A stretch of DNA of 64,000 nt from Chloroflexota bacterium (GCA_016875875.1 VGOP01000009.1:1-64000), one strand, 5' to 3'; shown: positions 34,402-43,648, counted from the first letter of the stretch. Notes: generated from the sequence alone by a model not told the origin. A program made the numbers and translations.

Positions 34402-34431
34402 AGTCTGTAGAAAGTCGAGGAGGTAAGTAAT

Positions 34432-36369
34432 ATGGCGAATATTGAAATAGACGCACCTGGTACCAGACAGCTTTTTATTGGTAATGAAGCCATTGCCCGT
34501 GGGGCATTGGAGGCAGGCATAGGATTTGCTGCTGCTTATCCAGGGACACCATCGTCGGAGATTATTGGCAGCTTAGCCCAGGTAGCCAAGGAGACAGGTA
34601 TATATGCTGAATGGTCTGTAAACGAAAAGGTAGCCATGGAAGCCGCTGCTGGTGCTTCTTTTGCTGGTATTAGAGCTCTTGCTGCTATGAAACAGAATGG
34701 AATAAATGTGATTTCCGATTTTCTAGCAAATCTAGTTATGAGTGGTATAGGTAAAGGTGGATTGGTTTTGGTGAGCTGCGATGACCCGTCAGCTATTTCC
34801 AGCTCCAATGAACAAGATACACGCCCAATAGCTAAATGGCTGGATATTCCGCTAGTAGAGCCTGGTGATTTTCAGGAAGCAAAAGACATGACAAAATGGC
34901 TCTTCGACCTTTCTGAAGAGATAGGCACTCTTTGTATGTTACGAAGTGTGACTCGTATTGCCCATGCTAGGGGAAATGTGAAGCTAGGCGAACTACCCAA
35001 AAAGGAACAAAGAGCATATTTCGAGCAAATACACGATTTAAGAAATTTACTACCCACTAGCTTTATGCCGATTCCAAGTCCGCTGCGACATTTCTTCCTG
35101 CATATGAAGATGGACAAGGCACGGGAGAAATTCGAAGCAGCGCGATTCAATCAGTATGTGGGTCCGGATAAGGCAGACTTACTGATTGTAACTTGCGGAA
35201 GTTGCTGGCTCTATTCTCAGGACGCGGTAAAAGCATTGAAATTGGAGGATAAGGTAGGCATTTTAAAACTCGGTACCCTCTGGCCTCTACCTGAAAAATT
35301 TGTGGAGAGCCATCTGACTAAATCACAAGAAGTCCTGTTTGTAGAGGAGATCGACCCATTTCTGGAGCGGAGCATTATGGAATTTGTCGCCAGCTTGCCA
35401 TCCACCAGCCCTCGTCCTACCTTCTATGGCAAGCGATCAGGGCATATAAATGCCTATGGAGAGTTAAATCCAGATTTGGTTATTAAAGCTATATCCAATA
35501 TATTAGAGCTAATGTACCAACCTCGTGATACTGAGTACAATGGCAAAGCCGAAGCCGCTGCCAAAAGCCATGTCCCAGAGAGAAGCATGACTTTCTGTGC
35601 TGGTTGTCCACATCGAGCTACATTCTGGGCAATCAAGAACGCGCTTAAACTGGATGGACGTAGTGGCGTTGTTACAGGCGATATCGGCTGTTATTCCATG
35701 GCATTAGGGCCTGCTGGTTTTTTCCAGGTCAGGACAATGCATTGCATGGGAGGAGGAACCGGAGTGGCTAACGGACTGGGCAAATTAGGACGGTTTGGCT
35801 TTAATCAGCCGGTGCTTGCTGTAGTTGGCGATTCCACCTTCTATCACGCTACTATCCCTGCGCTGATAAATGGCATTTACAATCAGTCAGACTTTATCCT
35901 TGTCATTTTGGATAACAGTGCTACAGCTATGACTGGCTTTCAGCCTCACCCCGGAACCGGCATAACAGCCATGGGGGAACCGACAAAAGTGGTAAGTATG
36001 GAAGCCCTGTGCCGCTCTTTGGGCACACGCGTCGAGGTCTGTGACCCCTTTGATTTGAGAGGCACAACAGCGACGCTACTAGAACTGATGGCTGAAGGCG
36101 GTGGTGTCAAGGTAGCTATAATGAGACGCCAGTGCGAGCTAGTTAGAGCTAAAAAGGAGAAGCCACCATATAAAGTATATATAGACCCCGAGAAATGTAT
36201 TGGAGAATCTTGCGGCTGCGACAGATTGTGCACCAGAGTCTTTCTCTGCCCGGGACTGACATGGGATAAAAAGGCTGGCAAATCTAAGGCAGACGAGGTT
36301 ATTTGTACTGGATGTGGTGTATGCGCAGACGTGTGTCCACAAGGAGCTATCATAAGGGAGGCAGCATGA
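34432..36369 (+). CDS. iorA: Indolepyruvate ferredoxin oxidoreductase, alpha subunit
   Basis: 645 residues. N-terminal pyrimidine-binding domain (GNEAIARGALEAG, PGTPSSEIIG), TPP-binding domain GDIGCYSMALGPAGFF and VVGDSTFYHATIPALINGIY, and a C-terminal 2x4Fe-4S ferredoxin domain with CIGESCGCDRLC and CTGCGVCADVCPQGAI. Decarboxylates arylpyruvates from aromatic amino acids, reducing ferredoxin. Strong GAGGAGG ribosome binding site. Overlaps iorB by four bases. Confidence 0.95.
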   Translation: MANIEIDAPGTRQLFIGNEAIARGALEAGIGFAAAYPGTPSSEIIGSLAQVAKETGIYAEWSVNEKVAMEAAAGASFAGIRALAAMKQNGINVISDFLANLVMSGIGKGGLVLVSCDDPSAISSSNEQDTRPIAKWLDIPLVEPGDFQEAKDMTKWLFDLSEEIGTLCMLRSVTRIAHARGNVKLGELPKKEQRAYFEQIHDLRNLLPTSFMPIPSPLRHFFLHMKMDKAREKFEAARFNQYVGPDKADLLIVTCGSCWLYSQDAVKALKLEDKVGILKLGTLWPLPEKFVESHLTKSQEVLFVEEIDPFLERSIMEFVASLPSTSPRPTFYGKRSGHINAYGELNPDLVIKAISNILELMYQPRDTEYNGKAEAAAKSHVPERSMTFCAGCPHRATFWAIKNALKLDGRSGVVTGDIGCYSMALGPAGFFQVRTMHCMGGGTGVANGLGKLGRFGFNQPVLAVVGDSTFYHATIPALINGIYNQSDFILVILDNSATAMTGFQPHPGTGITAMGEPTKVVSMEALCRSLGTRVEVCDPFDLRGTTATLLELMAEGGGVKVAIMRRQCELVRAKKEKPPYKVYIDPEKCIGESCGCDRLCTRVFLCPGLTWDKKAGKSKADEVICTGCGVCADVCPQGAIIREAA

Positions 36370-36983
36370 CCAAAAAACAGTTGATGAAAGACCCGCTTAA
36401 CCTGGTTATTACCGGCGTTGGAGGGCAGGGCAATGTGATGATATCGCTAATCATTGGCAACACTTTTGTGAGGAATGGCTACTTTGTGACTGTTGGGGAG
36501 ACCTACGGAGCATCCCAGCGTGGCGGGCCGGTCATGAGCCACATGAGAATCTCCAAAGAGACTCAGTATAGCCCGTTCATTCCTGATGGTTGCGCTGATA
36601 TTATCCTCGGTATGGAGCCGGTGGAAACATTGCGAATGCTGGGCCGATATGGTAACACGCATGTCATCACCATAATAAATCCCAGACCCATATATTCTAT
36701 TGATGTTACCGGCGGTCATGCTGAGTATCCTGACTTAGACAAGCTGGTTGAGACCGTGAAAGAGCTGTCATATCAAACATGGATTATTAATGCCACCGAA
36801 GAAGCACAGAAAATGGGAAGTCCTATGTTTGCCAACGCAATTCTCATTGGTGCTCTAATAGGCTCTGGTGTCTTGCCACTGGACAAGAAGTCGGTGGAAC
36901 CTGTGTTGCGTGAAACTTTTCCCAAAGAACTCGAAGCCAATCTGGCAGCTTTCAACAAAGGCATTAAATTCGTAAGATCTTAG
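36366..36983 (+). CDS. iorB: Indolepyruvate ferredoxin oxidoreductase, beta subunit
   Basis: 205 residues from the ATG at 36366, overlapping the iorA stop (ATGA) and preceded by GGGAGG. 2-oxoacid oxidoreductase gamma-type fold: LVITGVGGQGNVM, YGASQRGGPVMSHMRIS, and a C-terminal helical part. Second subunit of the same enzyme. A longer frame begins at 36303 but lacks these signals. Confidence 0.94.
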   Translation: MTKKQLMKDPLNLVITGVGGQGNVMISLIIGNTFVRNGYFVTVGETYGASQRGGPVMSHMRISKETQYSPFIPDGCADIILGMEPVETLRMLGRYGNTHVITIINPRPIYSIDVTGGHAEYPDLDKLVETVKELSYQTWIINATEEAQKMGSPMFANAILIGALIGSGVLPLDKKSVEPVLRETFPKELEANLAAFNKGIKFVRS

Positions 36984-37112
36984 AAATCGTTTACCTGATT
37001 TAAGACTGCATTTCACTTTGCCGCCAGCTCTTTAGACATGTGAACCTACTTTAAACGCTCCCACCTACCCCCCTTTTCTCAAAATTTTGCGTCTAAATCT
37101 CCCCCGGGGGGC

Positions 37113-37141
37113 TTGACAAACGACTAAAAAATGTGTACACT
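37113..37141 (+). promoter_or_regulatory. Promoter of lexA
   Basis: TTGACA at 37113-37118, 17-base spacer, TACACT at 37136-37141. One of the best promoter matches in the window; start near 37148, inside the putative operator. Confidence 0.75.
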
Positions 37142-37142
37142 T

Positions 37143-37168
37143 GTTTGTAGAACGTTGGTTTGTAAAAC
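37143..37168. promoter_or_regulatory. Candidate LexA operator, two GTT-N5-AAC sites
   Basis: GTTTGTAGAAC (37143-37153) and GTTTGTAAAAC (37158-37168) are two near-identical 11-mers, each a GTT-N5-AAC inverted repeat, spaced 15 bases apart. They cover the transcription start of lexA, the usual place for autorepression. The sequence differs from the known Bacillus (CGAACN4GTTYG) and E. coli boxes, so it would be a lineage-specific form. Inferred from position and symmetry only. Confidence 0.5.
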
Positions 37169-37192
37169 ATGTGTTTAAAAAGGGGCTATTAG

Positions 37193-37819
37193 ATGAGAAA
37201 GCCGGGAGTAAGTGAGACAAGGCAGCGGATATTGAAGTTTATCCGTAGTTTTTTTGAAGGCAGGGGTTATGCACCTACGGTTAGAGATATTCTAAAAGGG
37301 TGCAATATAAGCTCGACGGCAGTTGTCCAGCATCATTTGAATATACTGGAGAGGGAAGGCCACATTCATCGGGATCCAGAAATCTTCAGAAGTATCCAAC
37401 TCCTTGACAGAAAGAGTGCTGTTAGGGTGTCGCTGTTAGGCAATATTGCTGCAGGTGAACCAATCCCAGTGCCAGATTCGGACACGTGGGAAAACGAGGC
37501 TGTAGAAACATTAGAATTGACTGAGGAGCTGACTCAGGGAAAGAAAGTCTATGCCTTGAAAGTAAAAGGCCTTTCAATGGTTGATGCCCTGATTGATGAC
37601 GGAGACATTGTCTTAATGGAACCGGCGAACACAGCCGATGATGGAGACATGGTTGCTGTCTGGCTAAAAGACAAGCATGAGGTGACTTTGAAGAGACTAT
37701 TTCAAGAGCAACAGATTATTCGCCTTCAGCCGTCTAATTCTCAGATGGAGCCGCTCTATGCAAATTCCCAAGATGTGGAAGTCCAGGGAAAGGTTGTGGG
37801 AGTTATCAGAAGACTATGA
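37193..37819 (+). CDS. lexA: LexA repressor
   Basis: 208 residues. N-terminal winged helix with TRQRILKFIRSFFEGRGYAP and SSTAVVQHHLNIL, self-cleavage site Ala87-Gly88 in NIAAGEPIP, catalytic Ser128 in KGLSMVDALIDDGD and Lys167 in EVTLKRL. Represses SOS genes; cleaves itself when RecA is activated. Followed by a DUF6504-like gene, whose domain elsewhere occurs at the end of SOS-type Y-family polymerases, so the pair may be SOS-linked. Confidence 0.97.
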   Translation: MRKPGVSETRQRILKFIRSFFEGRGYAPTVRDILKGCNISSTAVVQHHLNILEREGHIHRDPEIFRSIQLLDRKSAVRVSLLGNIAAGEPIPVPDSDTWENEAVETLELTEELTQGKKVYALKVKGLSMVDALIDDGDIVLMEPANTADDGDMVAVWLKDKHEVTLKRLFQEQQIIRLQPSNSQMEPLYANSQDVEVQGKVVGVIRRL

Positions 37820-37874
37820 CAGGAGAATAAGAGGCGATGATTGCCTTTATTCAAATAAATCGCGGAGGTTAGAA

Positions 37875-38129
37875 ATGGCTAAACTGCTTGGAAAACCAGA
37901 AGAGTTAAGGGTAACCGCCAATATTGAGGGCACACCGCTAACTATTACCAGAAATGGCAAAGCGGAGCGTGTGACCAGAATATACCAGCAGTGGCGGGTA
38001 GCGGAACAACTCTTCGAACAAGAGCTTCTAAAGAGTTACTTTAGGGTTAGGACAAGTAAAGGTGTTATTTGTGATATTTATCGCGATACTGCTTCCAATT
38101 CCTGGTATTTGGGCCGAGTTTACGATTAA
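37875..38129 (+). CDS. Stand-alone DUF6504-like protein
   Basis: 84 residues from the ATG at 37875 with GGAGG six bases ahead; the longer frame from 37758 runs inside lexA. The C-terminal half, with IYQQWRVAEQLFEQ, YFRVRTSKGVICDIYRD and SWYLGRVYD, matches the small beta-rich domain (DUF6504) found fused to ImuB-like mutagenesis polymerases in other bacteria. Here it stands alone, 55 bases after lexA, and is probably in the same transcript. Function not known; a DNA-damage role is inference. Confidence 0.6.
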   Translation: MAKLLGKPEELRVTANIEGTPLTITRNGKAERVTRIYQQWRVAEQLFEQELLKSYFRVRTSKGVICDIYRDTASNSWYLGRVYD

Positions 38130-38210
38130 AGCTTGAATTTGAGAATAAAAAATCGAACCGTCGCTAAACTATAAATTAATGCCATTGATTAAAGGGAGGA
38201 GGCTTGTTCA

Positions 38211-38486
38211 ATGATGCAGGCAGTAAGAGATACAGTCCAATGTTCGAGATGCGGTTGCATTGCGTTACCCGATGCCACGAAATGCCCCAAATGCGGTGCA
38301 TCATATAACGGCAATGGAGCAAAAGAGGCAGTTAATTCTATTAGCTATATTTCAAGCCCAACAATAGATGACGCTGGCACTAGAGTAGTGCGAGCCTACT
38401 ACCAGCTCACGTGCAGTCGTCATGGCAAGATCCATGTCAAAGCTACAGTAATTGATTCTCCTGTCAAGTGTCCCTTCTGCCAATAG
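38211..38486 (+). CDS. Zinc-ribbon protein
   Basis: 91 residues. Two cysteine pairs at the N-terminus (CSRCG, CPKCG) form a zinc ribbon. A second set, with Cys-x2-His in CSRHGK and a final CPFCQ, forms another. The linker is polar. RBS GGGAGGAGG precedes two adjacent ATG codons. No enzyme domain seen; zinc ribbons like this often bind nucleic acid or protein. Third gene after lexA, after an 80-base gap. Confidence 0.7.
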   Translation: MMQAVRDTVQCSRCGCIALPDATKCPKCGASYNGNGAKEAVNSISYISSPTIDDAGTRVVRAYYQLTCSRHGKIHVKATVIDSPVKCPFCQ

Positions 38487-38711
38487 GTTTGGGTGCAGTA
38501 TGGGAAAGACCCACAAAACATGCTTGACGGTTTAATGTTAGAATGGCTAACCTGCTTTTATCAAGTTCTGGCGTATGTTTTGCATTTTATAGGCGTGGAA
38601 CTATTCCCACAGGAGGTACTGAACATTACGCCCAAGTGTGTCCCATTTTCGCTGATGGTTTACGTACCAGTATCCGCCCTTTTGTGGCAGTGGTTGCGCA
38701 ACCGTCAGCTG

Positions 38712-39374
38712 TTAACATTTACCCAGCTTTGATAAGCATTCTGTAGTCTTGATCAAGTTTGCCCCTATATTTTTTAGCTCTTGCAAACCTCGTCTATTAG
38801 TTTGCGAAACAGCGTCTGTTACGAAAACAATTCTAAAATCCCGCTCGCTAGCCTCATAGATTGTTGTGCGTGGGCAATTAGGGAAATTACATCCGCACAG
38901 CACAATAGTATTAATGTCTAGATCGTGCAGATGCTTCTCCAAAGGAGTCTTGAAAAATGCTCCCCACCTTGGCTTATACATTATCCATTCCTTTGGTTCA
39001 ACCGGTTGAAGTTCTCCCTTTAGGAGATTCGCCGCGTCTAATCTGACTCCTCGTGTGGGTTTTAGTTCTTCAACCAGTTCTGCCCCATCGCTTTCTGGGG
39101 CGAACATGCGTTTTCCGAGTTCGATAGCTTTTCTACGGCAGGCATCTGCGTTAGAACCGTCAGGCAAATAAAGTCTGACAACATGTACTATTGGTTTCTG
39201 GGAGATTCTGAAAGCTCGTACGAGGCTTTTTATTTTAGGCAGGATATCGATTGTGCCAGGAATCTCAATCGGGGAGCCAGGAATTGTACAATCGCGCTGA
39301 ACATCAATAGTAAGTAGGGCGGCCCTCTTATAATCAGGTTCTGTGTAATCATTCATTAATTCTTCAATCTGCAT
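38712..39374 (-). CDS. Isochorismatase-family cysteine hydrolase
   Basis: 220 residues from the ATG at 39374, which has AGGTG nine bases ahead; a GTG at 39395 is a weaker start. Triad: Asp in LLTIDVQRD, Lys in MYKPRWGAFF, and nucleophilic Cys in CGCNFPNCPRTT. Family members hydrolyse isochorismate, nicotinamide, carbamoyl or peptide-like amides; the specific substrate is not evident. No pathway partner adjacent; tRNA-Pro follows on the same strand upstream. Confidence 0.85.
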   Translation of the reverse strand: MQIEELMNDYTEPDYKRAALLTIDVQRDCTIPGSPIEIPGTIDILPKIKSLVRAFRISQKPIVHVVRLYLPDGSNADACRRKAIELGKRMFAPESDGAELVEELKPTRGVRLDAANLLKGELQPVEPKEWIMYKPRWGAFFKTPLEKHLHDLDINTIVLCGCNFPNCPRTTIYEASERDFRIVFVTDAVSQTNRRGLQELKNIGANLIKTTECLSKLGKC

Positions 39375-39525
39375 GGGGATGCACCTGTACCTCACAAAAG
39401 GTGTCCTAGAATTCTACTTCAGTTTTAGCGATGTGGGAGCTGCTACCATCGTTTCTGCGCCTTTTTTGAAGCGGAAATCGCATTTATGGAAGGGCCATGG
39501 GGACTAGACATCCAAAATTATATTT

Positions 39526-39602
<77 letters not shown>

Positions 39603-39612
39603 AAGCAAAAAA

Positions 39613-39642
39613 AGTATAGTTCAACTAGTTCGATATAGTCAA
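39613..39642 (-). promoter_or_regulatory. Promoter of tRNA-Pro
   Basis: Minus strand: TTGACT (39642-39637), 18-base spacer, TATACT (39618-39613). The tRNA begins ~10 bases downstream. Confidence 0.7.
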
Positions 39643-39673
39643 GGAGTTACATGCCGGTTCTCGAATGGTGCGG

Positions 39674-40393
39674 CTATTTACATGTGGGGCAGACATCGAA
39701 GAAATCCCCAGGTAGATTCCACTTTTGTCTGATGTATTCTAGTTGCTTTTCCGGTGCCCAGTAGTTCCCGCAGACCTTACATTTCTTGAGCTTGAATTCC
39801 ACTTTCCAATTGTAGATTATTCTGGTGTCTTTCCTATCTTCCATCTTTATTGCGCCGGTTGGGCATATATAGTAGCAAGAACCACAACCTATACAAGCTT
39901 CAGCCGGCTCAAGAAAAGGAGAGGCAGGCTCTTTGGTTATACCTCGATTGACCAGGCTAATAGCACTTACACCAACGACTTGCTCACAGGCTCTAACACA
40001 CAAACCACACACAATGCAGTCATTATCTTCTAGATACTCAGATTTAAAAGATGGTTGCTCAATGCCTATCTGCGAAGCCAATTCCTGTATCACTTTATTT
40101 TTAGAACATCGTGCTAGAAGCAGTTCTGCTATCATTTTACGATTGCTCATTACCCTGGGTGAATCAGTTTTAACTTTCAATCCTTCTTCTACCGGGTAAA
40201 GGCAAGATGTGACTATCCTGGTACGCTTGCCTTTGGAAATTTCCACGATACACAGTCTACAGGCGCCGTATGGCTCTATAGCTTCATGGTGGCACAAGGT
40301 AGGTATATCAATACCGTTTTCTCTAGCTACCTGAAGTATTGTCTGCCCTTTTTCAGCCTTGAATTCACGGCCATCAATAATTAAGGTTACCAT
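39674..40393 (-). CDS. NuoG-like / HoxU-like iron-sulfur subunit with zinc-ribbon tail
   Basis: 239 residues. 2Fe-2S domain with CHHEAIEPYGACRLC and a second Cys at SCLYP, then DCIVCGLCVRACEQ and CIGCGSCYYICPTG for two 4Fe-4S clusters. It ends in a CxxC pair (CKVCG ... CPTC) like a zinc ribbon or rubredoxin knuckle, which NuoG/HoxU proteins usually lack. No hydrogenase H-cluster domain follows. Third diaphorase subunit behind the NuoE- and NuoF-like genes, one base after the latter. Confidence 0.85.
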   Translation of the reverse strand: MVTLIIDGREFKAEKGQTILQVARENGIDIPTLCHHEAIEPYGACRLCIVEISKGKRTRIVTSCLYPVEEGLKVKTDSPRVMSNRKMIAELLLARCSKNKVIQELASQIGIEQPSFKSEYLEDNDCIVCGLCVRACEQVVGVSAISLVNRGITKEPASPFLEPAEACIGCGSCYYICPTGAIKMEDRKDTRIIYNWKVEFKLKKCKVCGNYWAPEKQLEYIRQKWNLPGDFFDVCPTCK

Positions 40394-40394
40394 C

Positions 40395-42251
40395 TTACTT
40401 TCTACCTACAGCTCCTAATTTGCAGACGTCGTAACAAGCCCCACATTTGATACACTTCGACTCATCCAGAACGACAGGTTTCCTTTTGCCCATAAAGGCT
40501 ATAGCTTCCTGAGGACAAGCTTTAACACAAAGTCCACAGCCTGGGCATTTTTCTTCTATGTAGTAATGGATTAGAGCCTTGCAGACACCGGCCGGGCATC
40601 TCTTTTCCTTGATATGAGCTTCGTACTCATCTTTGAAATAGCGGATAGTGGTAATAACAGGATTTGGTGCTGTGCTACCTAGGGCACAGAGAGAGCTATC
40701 TACGAGGGTTGCGGAAAGCCGTTCCAGAAGGTCGATATCTGCGTCATTGCCTTTCCCCTCAGTGATGTCATCCAGAATTTGCCGCATGCGTTTTATTCCC
40801 TCACGGCATGGCACGCACTTACCGCAAGATTCCTCTTCGAGGAAGGTGAGGAAGTACTTAGCGATGTCTACCATACATGTGGTCTCATCCATGACAATCA
40901 TGCCACCCGAGCCCATCATCGAGCCGGCTTTAGTTAGCTCGTCAAAATCTACTGGTAAGTCAAGTAAGCTTTCAGGAAGGCAGCCACCTGAGGGGCCACC
41001 GGTCTGCACTGCCTTGAATTTCTTCCCTTCCCGGATACCACCACCAATATCATAGATGATTTCCCTTAGGGTTATCCCCATTGGCACTTCCACCAGGCCT
41101 GTGTTATTAATTTTACCCACCAGAGAAAAGATTTTTGTCCCCTTGCTGCCATCGGTACCTAAGGTGCGGTACCAATCAGTGCCTTTATTGATTATTACGG
41201 GCACATTAGACCAAGTTTCTACATTGTTTAGGTTACTGGGTCTGTTCCACAGTCCTTTTTCCACTGTATGAACATATTTAGCTCTTGGTTCTCCAACATT
41301 GCCTTCGAGGGATGCCATCAGTGCTGTAGACTCACCGCAAACGAAAGCACCTCCACCTCTAGTTATGCGGACATTAAAATGGAAACCTGAACCCAGGATA
41401 TTATCTCCGAGCAGCCCTAGCTGTTGTGCTTGGTTCAGAGCAATTGTTATGTTAGCCAATGCTAAAGGATATTCATTGCGAACATACACATATCCTTGGT
41501 GAGCTCCAATTGCATAAGCACCAATAATCAGGCCTTCAAGTACACTGTGTGGATTGCCCGAAAGTAGACCTTCATTAGCGTAAGCTCCGGGGTCACCCTC
41601 ATCAGCATTTACGATGACGTACTTTATATCTCCGGGAGCATTATGGCAGGATTCCCATTTTGCTCCTGTGGGAAAACCAGCACCTCCTCGTCCCCTTAAG
41701 CCGGAGCGTTTGATTTCCTCGATTATTTGCTCTGAAGCCATTTCGAAGAGGGCTTTGGCTAAAGCTGTGTAGCCACCAATAGCAATATAATCCTCTATCT
41801 TAATTGGGTTTATTTCGATGTTGTTGCCAAGAATATTCCGCTTTTGCTTTTGGTAGAAGGGAATTTCATGCCTGTGCACAAGTTTGCTGCCGGTAATCGG
41901 GTCATTATGAAGCAGTCTGTCAATAATATTGCCATTGATTAGTGTCTCATGCAGTATCTCAGGCACATCTTCCAACTTTACTTGTTGGTAGAAAATGTCG
42001 CCAGGTTGGATAACTACGATCGAGCCTTTCTCACAGAGGCCTTGACAACCTGTGATTCTCAGTTCCGCCTTATTCTCCAAGCCTTGTTTTGATAGTTCTT
42101 TCTTAAAGGCTTCTACGATTTGGGCGCAGCCGTAAGGATGGCAGGCTGTACCATTGCATACCGCAATTAGAGGCTTTCCTGATTTTCTTTCATTGATTAG
42201 CTCTTTTTGTAGAGCCTCTAAGTCTTGTTTTGAACGGAGCTTGTTTGGCAT
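40395..42251 (-). CDS. nuoF: NuoF-like NADH/ferredoxin diaphorase subunit
   Basis: 618 residues. N-terminal thioredoxin-like 2Fe-2S domain (NGTACHPYGC, GCQGLCEKG). FMN/NADH domain with GLRGRGGAGFPTGAKWE and NADEGDPGAYANEG. SLBB domain, and the N3-type cluster ESCGKCVPCREG. C-terminal 2x4Fe-4S domain CPGCGLCVKACPQ and CIKCGACYDVC. Like HydB/HndC-type subunits of electron-bifurcating or NADP-reducing complexes. Gene order places it with a 2-oxoacid oxidoreductase rather than a hydrogenase. Confidence 0.92.
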   Translation of the reverse strand: MPNKLRSKQDLEALQKELINERKSGKPLIAVCNGTACHPYGCAQIVEAFKKELSKQGLENKAELRITGCQGLCEKGSIVVIQPGDIFYQQVKLEDVPEILHETLINGNIIDRLLHNDPITGSKLVHRHEIPFYQKQKRNILGNNIEINPIKIEDYIAIGGYTALAKALFEMASEQIIEEIKRSGLRGRGGAGFPTGAKWESCHNAPGDIKYVIVNADEGDPGAYANEGLLSGNPHSVLEGLIIGAYAIGAHQGYVYVRNEYPLALANITIALNQAQQLGLLGDNILGSGFHFNVRITRGGGAFVCGESTALMASLEGNVGEPRAKYVHTVEKGLWNRPSNLNNVETWSNVPVIINKGTDWYRTLGTDGSKGTKIFSLVGKINNTGLVEVPMGITLREIIYDIGGGIREGKKFKAVQTGGPSGGCLPESLLDLPVDFDELTKAGSMMGSGGMIVMDETTCMVDIAKYFLTFLEEESCGKCVPCREGIKRMRQILDDITEGKGNDADIDLLERLSATLVDSSLCALGSTAPNPVITTIRYFKDEYEAHIKEKRCPAGVCKALIHYYIEEKCPGCGLCVKACPQEAIAFMGKRKPVVLDESKCIKCGACYDVCKLGAVGRK

Positions 42252-42266
42252 TTCGTTTGTTAGCGC

Positions 42267-42716
42267 TTACTCAAATTTGGTTAGCACACTATCTACCTTG
42301 TCTGTGCTCAGCTGTCCGAAATATTCACCGTCTATTTTCACGGCTGGCCCTACGGCACAACATCCCATGCAGTTAACTGTCTCTAATGTAAATTTGCGGT
42401 CTTTAGTCGTCTCACCTCTTTCGATAAGTAAATTTCGTTCAATCTTTTCCAGTACTCTGACGGCACCTCTGACGTGGCAGGCAGTGCCCAGGCAAACGTT
42501 AATCAAATGCTTGCCTCTGGGCTCGAGGCTGAAGGCTCTGAAAAAAGTGGCCACGTTATACACCTGGCTTGCAGGAATGCCCATGATTTCACTCACCTGA
42601 ATCAGTGCTTCTTTGGGAAGGTAATAGTATTCAGTCTGGATATCCTGGAGTATGGAAACCAGTTGGCCTCTGTCAGCGTTGTATTTGTTTATAGTAGCGC
42701 TAACTTTTTCATCCAT
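42267..42716 (-). CDS. nuoE: NuoE-like [2Fe-2S] subunit
   Basis: 149 residues. Thioredoxin-like fold with CLGTACHVRG and NCMGCCAVGPAV as the 2Fe-2S ligands, N-terminal YYYLPKEALIQVSEIMG. Usual partner of NuoF; two bases after porB's stop, 15 before nuoF. Carries electrons between NuoF and the other subunits. Confidence 0.94.
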   Translation of the reverse strand: MDEKVSATINKYNADRGQLVSILQDIQTEYYYLPKEALIQVSEIMGIPASQVYNVATFFRAFSLEPRGKHLINVCLGTACHVRGAVRVLEKIERNLLIERGETTKDRKFTLETVNCMGCCAVGPAVKIDGEYFGQLSTDKVDSVLTKFE

Positions 42717-42718
42717 AT

Positions 42719-43648
42719 CTAATAATTATTGCTGGTAGCTTTCTTCTTAAGTTTGGCATACTCAGCAGCTACCCTTTCTTGAATTTGAGATGTTATTTCT
42801 TTTGAAAGGTGCCGGAATCTTCCCTGTAGCTTAAAGTAGTCTTCTATCGGTCGTAGCTGGGGAAAATCTAAATTCAGGGTATATCTGTCTTTTTCCACCT
42901 CATAGAGAGGGAAGATGCCTGTTTCTATAGCAAGTCGCCCTGCCTTGATAGTTAAATCTGAAGGTAGTCGCCAACCGGTGGGACAAACCGACAATATATG
43001 AATGTAAGACGGGCCTTTGATTTCTATAGCCTTACTAATTTTGTTCATAAGGTCGAAAGGATAACTATGGCACGCTGTAGCCACGTAAGGTATATCGTGA
43101 GCGACAGCGATAGCCGGCATATTTTTTTTCCAAGTAGTTTGTCCAATGCTAACCTTACCTGCGGGTGAAGTTGTGGTGGAAGCACCGAGTGGAGTGGAGC
43201 TGGAACGCTGAATACCGGTATTCATGTAGGCTTCATTATCGAAACAGATATATATAAGGTCATGGCCTCTCTCAAGAACACCGGATAGAGCTTGGAAGCC
43301 GATGTCAGCAGTACCGCCATCACCAGCCATTGCTACAACCTTTGTTCTCTTAGTATATTTGCCTTTGCGACGTAGAACTTTTATTCCGGCTTCTATTCCG
43401 GAAGCCACAGCCGCTGTATTCTCAAACAGTGTATGAATCCAGGGAACCTCCCAGGAAGTAGAAGGAAGTGGTGAGGAAACGATTTCCATGCAGCCGGTGG
43501 CGTTAGCAATTATTATATTTCTGCCCAAAGCTTTACACACAAGCCTTACAGCCAAGGCTTCACCACAGCCCATACAGGCACGATGTCCAGGGGCAAAATA
43601 TTCCTTGGTCGTTACTAATCTTGGGACATATATAGCCAGACTTTCCAC
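42719..43648 (-). CDS. porB: 2-oxoacid:ferredoxin oxidoreductase, beta (TPP) subunit
   Basis: 309 residues, GTG start overlapping the porA stop by one base. ACMGCGEALAVRLVCKALG and GDGGTADIGFQALSGVLERG for TPP/Mg2+ binding, CFDNEAYMNTGIQRSSSTP typical of PorB, and a Cys pair region VCPTGWR. Oxidative decarboxylation of a 2-oxoacid to acyl-CoA with ferredoxin reduction. Pyruvate is the most likely substrate (PorB-like), but 2-oxoisovalerate cannot be excluded. Confidence 0.92.
   Translation of the reverse strand: MESLAIYVPRLVTTKEYFAPGHRACMGCGEALAVRLVCKALGRNIIIANATGCMEIVSSPLPSTSWEVPWIHTLFENTAAVASGIEAGIKVLRRKGKYTKRTKVVAMAGDGGTADIGFQALSGVLERGHDLIYICFDNEAYMNTGIQRSSSTPLGASTTTSPAGKVSIGQTTWKKNMPAIAVAHDIPYVATACHSYPFDLMNKISKAIEIKGPSYIHILSVCPTGWRLPSDLTIKAGRLAIETGIFPLYEVEKDRYTLNLDFPQLRPIEDYFKLQGRFRHLSKEITSQIQERVAAEYAKLKKKATSNNY

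Noticed and set aside
38493-38732. Two overlapping short frames after the zinc-ribbon gene
   Set aside because: They compete with each other, run into the convergent isochorismatase-like gene and lack good start signals.
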